Source of the DNA: Hetaerina americana
Taxonomy: Eukaryota; Arthropoda; Insecta; Odonata; Calopterygidae
Direction: 5' to 3'
Assembly (NCBI GenBank): GCA_022747635.1
Contig: JAKTNV010000004.1
Coordinates: forward strand, 89,465,052-89,529,051
DNA length: 64,000 bases
The notes beneath the pieces were generated by a model. The model made no database searches and had not been told where the DNA came from. It saw only the letters and a list, made by a program, of their open reading frames with translations. A program made the translations under genes and the position numbers. Numbering within the stretch: the stretch's first letter is position 1; each line of letters starts with the position of its first letter. This document shows, in pieces, positions 58,430-64,000 of the stretch.

Positions 58430-59925
58430 CAGTCTCTTTTGCGTGTACTGACTACGTTTTGCCGTATTCCAAGGAATTTAAAACAGTTAAGGATTAATCA
58501 AATTCATAAATTCTACCAGCCATGTGGCCTACGTAGATGGACGCAGAAATAAATCATTGTGCTGCAATTCTTATTCAAGAAGTTTTATTATCTACCATTT
58601 CATAAAAGTGAAATTGCAATTGCAAATATGAAAATTATTACGATTCCACAGTAATCACTGTCTAATTTCTTTTTATAATTTTAAACAAGAATACTTGACT
58701 TAATAACCCTAAATTCGTTTGATTCTGTGCGGTGGGTAGCTCAGTAGTCCACGCTGTTCAATGGTTCTCCATCCTCCGCCCCCCTGCCCCGACCCACCCA
58801 CTCCACACCCCGACTCTTGTGTCCCACCGCAACCCGTCATCCCCTTTGGCTCCCGGCTTCCATTCACTCCCACTCGCCATCAGGGTATAATACCCATCTA
58901 CATGTCTTTCCCTTTTTTCTCCGATACCCTTTTACTCCAGTTTTGCCGGACGCCGAGTGCTCATGCGGGGGGTGGTGGACTTGCGCCTTCGACTTGGAAG
59001 GGCTCAAGTTTCCGACGTCCCGTTGGCGGGACCCCGAGTGCCCTGGGGACCGAAATAGCTTCCTAAGCCGTAATACCAGTTCGGGGGCCGATTGAATGGA
59101 ACCCTCAATAGGGCCGGAGTCCCGATGACTGTGGAGACCTCCTCCAAGCAAGGCTCTATTTCTCGGGTGCCTGGTTTCCCCGTGAAGCGGAATGTTGGCC
59201 GAGAGGTGAAAAATGTTTCCCTCAATGCTCCGCGTGGATGAGCTTTATTCTCCTCGCCACAGCAATCAACCTTCGAGTCGATTACTGTGGTTTGGTTTCT
59301 TTCGTAGGAATTGTTTGTTTATCAGAAGCGTCCTTGCACTATATGATGCCTAGCATATTTAAATGCGCTAAATAAATATCGATGGCCCACGGTGAAGTTT
59401 CATGGCACTGGGTCTTGGAATAATGACCACGTGTGTCTCTGTCCACTGTGGTGTGTACATCAAGATATATTCAACAGATTCAGGCGAGATGTTGTGGAAT
59501 ATTGACTCCACACTTTGCGTATTTTCCCATCCATCCACCCCGTACCTTTCATTCTTAGTGTGTGTCGAACAACACTTACCTGATAATTGTCTTCTCAAAA
59601 TCACTTATAACTCATCAATTAACCTACCTCTATCCCTTCAGATGTCTCCTTTGCGCTTAGCCTTCTTTTTTCTTCCCTCTTTCCTAACGCCAGGACACCA
59701 GCAAACTTCTCCGTCCTCTCAAATAATGGCCGCAATAGATTGGTTTGAGGCGTCACTTTGTAGGAGCGATTCATACCGGAAAGGAGGATGCTTCGTTCTT
59801 CCACGTACAATTTGTTATTCGCGACCTAGCTTTCAACTTGCAGAGATGATGACTTCGTAAGTCGAGGCCTGGGTCGTAAGTGTTGAATTGTATGTGGTGG
59901 AATGGAGTGTTTTATTTTCCGAATT
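58430..59925. other. no recognisable feature; GC-rich 58760-59220
   Basis: GGTGGGTAGCTCAGTAG (58728-58746 region) has an A-box look, but no B box was found at the right distance. The GC-rich part has overlapping frames and no domain. Confidence 0.4.
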
Positions 59926-59929
59926 GACC

Positions 59930-60112
59930 CTCTTTGTCCCCGCCTACCTTATTTCTCACTCTTTTCTCTCCCCCCCACTTCCTCAAATGGTTATAAATAT
60001 GATGTATCACATATTGAAACTTGTCTTGTACCTGAAGATGGTTCTATGAACTGAAACGCGTTTTACGTTACAATGCATCTTTGGAAAAGTGCAAATTTGT
60101 TTCTCATAATCA
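59930..60112 (+). repeat. PLE 3' end with hammerhead-like motif (plus strand)
   Basis: A C/T-rich UTR (59930-59985), ATATAAAT-like TATAAATATGATG, CTTGTACCTGAAGATGGTTC then the motif, and a tail of about 50 bases. UTR, landmarks and motif appear in the same order as in 4942-5060 (minus). No coding part is recognised upstream, so it is a 5'-truncated copy. Confidence 0.5.
60032..60060 (+). ncRNA. hammerhead-like motif with intact-looking core
   Basis: CTGAAGA (60032-60038), then a short stem GGTTC/GAACT (one G-U pair) with loop TAT, then GAAACGCG. Core bases C-U-G-A-N-G-A and G-A-A-A are all present, with the same extra unpaired base before stem II as in other copies. Stem III would be very short, as in PLE hammerheads. 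Activity unknown. Confidence 0.5.
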
Positions 60113-60129
60113 AGATATACTCATTTATA

Positions 60130-60720
60130 ACTAAGCTATTTCTCCTGCAAAACTCTAGTTTTCTCTCCTCGGTGATATCCTTCTCTTAAACCTGTATTAC
60201 CGTATTGCCCTTCGCCTACCACCACCTTACGATCCCCGTCACATTCATATGGAATCCTTCAGGTTTATTTGCATTCATTTCGGCTACCTAATCATATACC
60301 GTATCTCATTCCTCCTCCTTATGACTGCTTGTTGGCATGTACGCGTGGACTGCCACCTGGTTGACCGGGTCTGCTTATATATCTGCTCACAATTTTGTGC
60401 CATTCACTTGTTCCACGTTTGATATATTTCTCTGGTTCCCAAATACTACCCTGCATTTAATCTTCGGCCCTTGGCTGTACGACTCTTATACGTATACGAC
60501 GTATATACGGCCCATTAATATACGACTAACGATCCAATCCCCCCGTTATCTCTCAATCTCACCTCGCATAGGCCCCACACGTCTATATTTCTTCTCTCTA
60601 TCTCTTGATGTGTGAATGCTTTCCATTTTACCTGCCCTCAGCGTCGTCCTATTACTACAAGTCTCTATTTTCACGATGGCGTTTCCCTTCTTTCTTTTCT
60701 GCTCCCATTCGCAGAGTCGG
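60130..60720 (-). pseudogene. LINE AP-endonuclease N-terminal remnant
   Basis: Minus strand: NIDVWGLCEVRLRDNGG (about 60580-60530) is the entry to the APE endonuclease fold. DPVNQVAVHAYMPTSSHKEE (about 60365-60306), then VYD.VAEMNANKPEG and VVVGEGQYGN, follow. VYMPTS is a hallmark of this fold. Stops and frameshifts are present. By style it could be the missing N-terminal part of the LINE family seen at 32336 and 23799. Confidence 0.65.
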
Positions 60721-63120
60721 TCAGTCTCCAGCTCATAAAAATATCTCCCGTTTCATTAATGTCAAAAAGAAGGTCGTGGTGTTGGTTACTTGGCTAAATC
60801 TTAGTATTATAAAACAATTTGTAATAATTTCCCAATATTCAAGCCTGGAACAAATCCATATGATAATTGCTTTCCTTGGAGGTGCGGGGTCGTGAAATTA
60901 AGTTCAATCTTCAATTACAATTAGGAATCGGTTTGCCTGTTAAATGGAATTTGATTGCGTAATTTAATTTTCTTCACATTGAAGCATGGTATGCTTCTTC
61001 TGCTTTTTTAGAGGTAGCATAGGTTTATTAATTGTTTTGGGTGGTGGGTATACAACTTATGATGTGTAGTAGTTGGACGAAAGATATTATTTGTCTTGTT
61101 AGTTAGTAAAGTGCAGCAGTAGTGGTGTCAGGGTCTATCCGGAATATATCATTATCCGGTAGATTACTGCCGCTAATATAATAGTATATGAAACGAGGTC
61201 ATAAACATTGTTTGTGTTTTAGATTGGCCTGTTGGAACAGAAAATGCTGCCTTGCCCGAGGAGAACTCTGCGTACGCTATTATAATGTAATTAAAATTTA
61301 TAAGTGCGGGACAGTTTTCACTCCATGATTTATGGATTACCCCTGTATATGGAGCATATTTCCTGAATACACTCTTCGATAGAATCGTCGCGACTTCGTT
61401 CTCTTCCTAGAAGAACGAAGCGTCGATCAGTTTCTTTAAAATAGTGTGGCCAGGACGCAGTCGGAAATCCTCAAATATTATATATATCGTATAACGAAAG
61501 CGCTAATCAACGCGGAAACATTTATTCGAAGAACCGTGATAAATGCTTGCGTTTGGTAATTAATATCTACTATACTAGTCGGATATCTTAGATTTTCTTG
61601 GTGGATAGTCCAGGTTAGATATATTTTTCATAGCGGATAGGTATGAACATCATGTAGTAAATTTGAGTATTGAATCGCTGAAACGATCGATCGGATACCT
61701 TAGATGGTTTATTGTTGATGCTATCGTAACTCGGAAAGTGAAGTCACGAAAAAGAGTGAATTTCCAGGATTAATTTTCTATCTCATTTACTTTGTTGTTA
61801 TATTTAAATGAAATCATCGTTGTATATTTATCTTAAATCTTAGGAGAAAATATGTAAAACATGGCGGAAAAAAATGAGAGTATGTAGTTGTATTTTAAGT
61901 GGCACTTGCCATTATTCAGGAAACCACAAATTACTTTCTCAAGATTGTTTTGTAGTCGTATTCTTCATAATTTAAATCTAAACAGTTAAAAGAATAAGGG
62001 TCTATTAAAACCTTTTTAAATACATTATCAATGCGATTGTGGTAAGTGCATGAGAAGCCGGCTAACAATGTACAGGATATTTTTTAATGTGAACATCCTA
62101 GTGTACGAAGATTTCCTGAGTGTTTCTTTTGAGATTTTGCAAGAGAAAAGCCCTGTTTCTCAGCCATCATTCTGATGATTCCAATTTGCTTGTGGTTAAA
62201 AGAGTTATTGATAACAAAGACGAACTTAATGTTTCACACCAATTTCACCAAGTTTTAATAAAACCAATCTGCAGTATGTAATTCTTTGTAGTAATTCATA
62301 AAAGTGACCTTTAGTGCATAATTTTACCTCGGAAAATTCACCTTGAACAGAATTGAAATATTTTTCCGGAACTGTTTTACTCTGTTAGCCTTGAATAACT
62401 TTAGTGTGGATAGCTTGAACTCGCCCTCTTTATGCGCCAAAATTCGCCTTGGTTTCCTTTAGTGTAACTTAATAGGACCATGTGCAAAGCAAAAAGGTGC
62501 TTAACGTTTGGAAATGATTAAAAATCCTGTAGTAATATTTTTAGTTACCTCTTCCCGAGAAAATAATTGCTTTGGACCTAGTTTTGAGGATACTTCATTG
62601 AGTTTTATAATTTGCTGACACATAATCTAGATGCATTTTGACGTTACTTTTGTCCAAAAATTAAGAAGAATATTAATTTAATTATTTAAATTATAATTCT
62701 AGTCATTACTTAAATAAACATTGGTGAAGGCTTCCGGGATGTGTTTTTCATTAGTGTACCTTTACTCTTCAAATCTGGTTTATACCATTTGCGTTCGGGA
62801 ACTTCCTTATTGATATAACCGGTCTGCAAAATGTTAACATTGCCACAATATAAATCAAATAAACTAAAAAATATGGAGTTTACGATAGACACCTATTATT
62901 TCGCTCGCCCTTCGTTGAAGAGAATCAATACGATATTATTCCCCACGTGATACATTTCCCTCTTTTGCTAACATTGTTAGCTATCGGTATTTCCCATTTC
63001 TTGTTTTTGTCTGATTTACTTTCGTAAATTTTCACGTGCTGAATGTCTTCCCGTATCATTGTCTTGCGGAGGAATAATTCCGAGGCGAGTTATACGACTC
63101 GTATCGCATTCTTTTGAGTG
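60721..63120. other. no recognisable feature
   Basis: Long AT-rich stretch with no frames over 60 codons of interest and no repeats recognised. Confidence 0.5.
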
Positions 63121-63580
63121 AGGGTCTGCTCTTGTAGAGGCGGGTGGGCGAAGGAGAGGTCGGCGTTACTTTTATTTTGCTCGCGACGAAGTTGTCGCTA
63201 GGAAAACAATGACTCCATTCTGAACGGAATGAGTGGAGTGTAGATTATCTACGCAAATCCAGCGGCCTGTGTCAAATGGAATATTTCTCTGGTTCTAACG
63301 GCAAGCGGGCAGTCGCTCCGAGCACACATCACCCTCCCTCCCTCGCTCTCTCTCTCTCAATTCACTCATCCGCGCGGCGAAAATTGAATTTTCGCACCGC
63401 TTACTGATTCCCCTGAATTTGGTTAGAAATGAAGCCGATTGGGGGAGGGTGGTATCCTACTCCACTCTCTTGCTCCTCGTCGCGCTAAATCCGGAGAATA
63501 TAGTTCCTCTGAAGAAAGAGATTAGATGAAATAAACCTCGTCCAACTACGTTTGCATTTGGGCGTCAATCAAGTTGCAGA
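63121..63580. other. GC-richer patch with CT run
   Basis: CCCTCCCTCCCTCGCTCTCT at 63331-63350 and on to 63357. No gene evidence. Confidence 0.4.

Positions 63581-63585
<5 letters not shown>

Positions 63586-63661
<76 letters not shown>
63586..63661. repeat. (TA)n microsatellite
   Basis: About 38 uninterrupted TA units, directly abutting the PLE tail that starts at 63662. Confidence 0.97.
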
Positions 63662-63666
<5 letters not shown>

Positions 63667-64000
63667 CAGATGTAGATTTTTAGAATATAGACACACAAAG
63701 AAAGGACACTCACAATTTGTTATTCGACGTTTCGACAGCTCGGCGGTCGTCTTCAGAATGGCGTTCTCGGGGGAGAGCGGAGAGGACATGTGCGGGGGAG
63801 AGGTGGGGGAAGGGGAGGTAAGGGACCAATAGGAAATGAACAAGGGGGTGGGGGGATATGTAGGCAGCCATATGATGCATTCAATGGGCTTGGTGCAGCC
63901 CGGGCGGTTTAAATGATTGGGCCACCCAGATATGCGCCAACTCGCGGGTTCTCACCTCTATTATACTCGCAGATTTGGGAAGGATTTCCTGTAACTTCTG
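63662..64000 (-). mobile_element. PLE 3' end, family A, runs off the window
   Basis: Minus strand: the same C/T-rich UTR, motif and tail as each arm of 41734-42105, nearly identical over 63662-63840. Here the element continues upstream past 63850 to the window edge. The upstream part (63850-64000) has no GIY-YIG or RT motif I can recognise. It reveals sequence 5' of the shared block that the palindromic copies lack. Confidence 0.6.
63727..63756 (-). ncRNA. hammerhead-like motif, family A copy 3
   Basis: Minus strand CTGAAGA (63756-63750), stem GACCGC/GCTGTC (one mismatch), loop CGA, then GAAACGTC. The core is intact; stem II carries one mismatch relative to 42000-42029. A GTC after GAAAC is where hammerheads of this type would be expected to cleave. 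Confidence 0.5.

Noticed and set aside
58728..58775. A-box-like GGTGGGTAGCTCAGTAG as a tRNA gene
   Set aside because: No B box or acceptor pairing at the right distance.
59000..59220. GC-rich sequence considered as rRNA fragment
   Set aside because: No conserved rRNA stretch recognised.
1..64000. CRISPR arrays, operons, prophage or bacterial origin features
   Set aside because: Sequence has eukaryotic intronic/intergenic character; no regularly spaced repeats with unique spacers, and no packed ORFs.

Overview
This window looks like non-coding DNA, intronic or intergenic, from a repeat-rich animal genome, most likely an arthropod and probably an insect. No bacterial-style gene packing, operons or long intact ORFs are present. 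What can be recognised is almost all mobile-element debris: mariner transposons, APE-type LINEs, CR1/Jockey-type and I-type-looking LINE fragments, Penelope-like elements (PLEs) with GIY-YIG endonuclease pieces, and many (TA)n microsatellites. The species cannot be named from the sequence alone.

Layout. 1-4.8 kb: unique-looking sequence with a CT-rich block and one weak exon candidate (4158-4225). 4.85-6.04 kb: a decayed PLE on the minus strand whose 5' part is inverted. 6-18 kb: mostly featureless, with two minus-strand LINE 3' ends (6.9 and 15.4 kb) and GC-rich islands. 18.6-19.8 kb: an internally deleted mariner. 23.7-26.3 kb: two copies of one LINE family, facing each other. 28.9-29.9 kb: a second decayed mariner. 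31.2-33.8 kb: a dense knot of (TA)n arrays, inverted PLE tails and the best LINE copy (RT with only three in-frame stops). 37.6 kb: a perfect 80-bp palindrome between 13-bp direct repeats. 41.7-44.6 kb: a second knot of (TA)n, PLE tails in palindromes, a terminal-inverted-repeat element with a tRNA-like core, and a PLE C-terminal coding region. 46.6-50.2 kb: a CR1/Jockey-like RT and a long minus LINE split by a 404-bp mariner derivative. 53.57 kb: the best host exon candidate. 54.9-55.7, 60.1-60.7 and 63.6-64 kb: further LINE and PLE pieces.

The most interesting pattern is the repeated association of three things: PLE 3' ends, a small conserved fold resembling a hammerhead ribozyme core (C-U-G-A-N-G-A, short hairpin, G-A-A-A), and (TA)n arrays that the element tail runs straight into. 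Several of these tails occur as head-to-head palindromes. Hammerhead motifs in PLE terminal repeats are already described in general; the palindromic arrangement, the (TA)n association and the tRNA-cored variant here are what deserve a second look. No host gene function can be assigned with confidence. All family calls were made by reading motifs by eye, without database searches.
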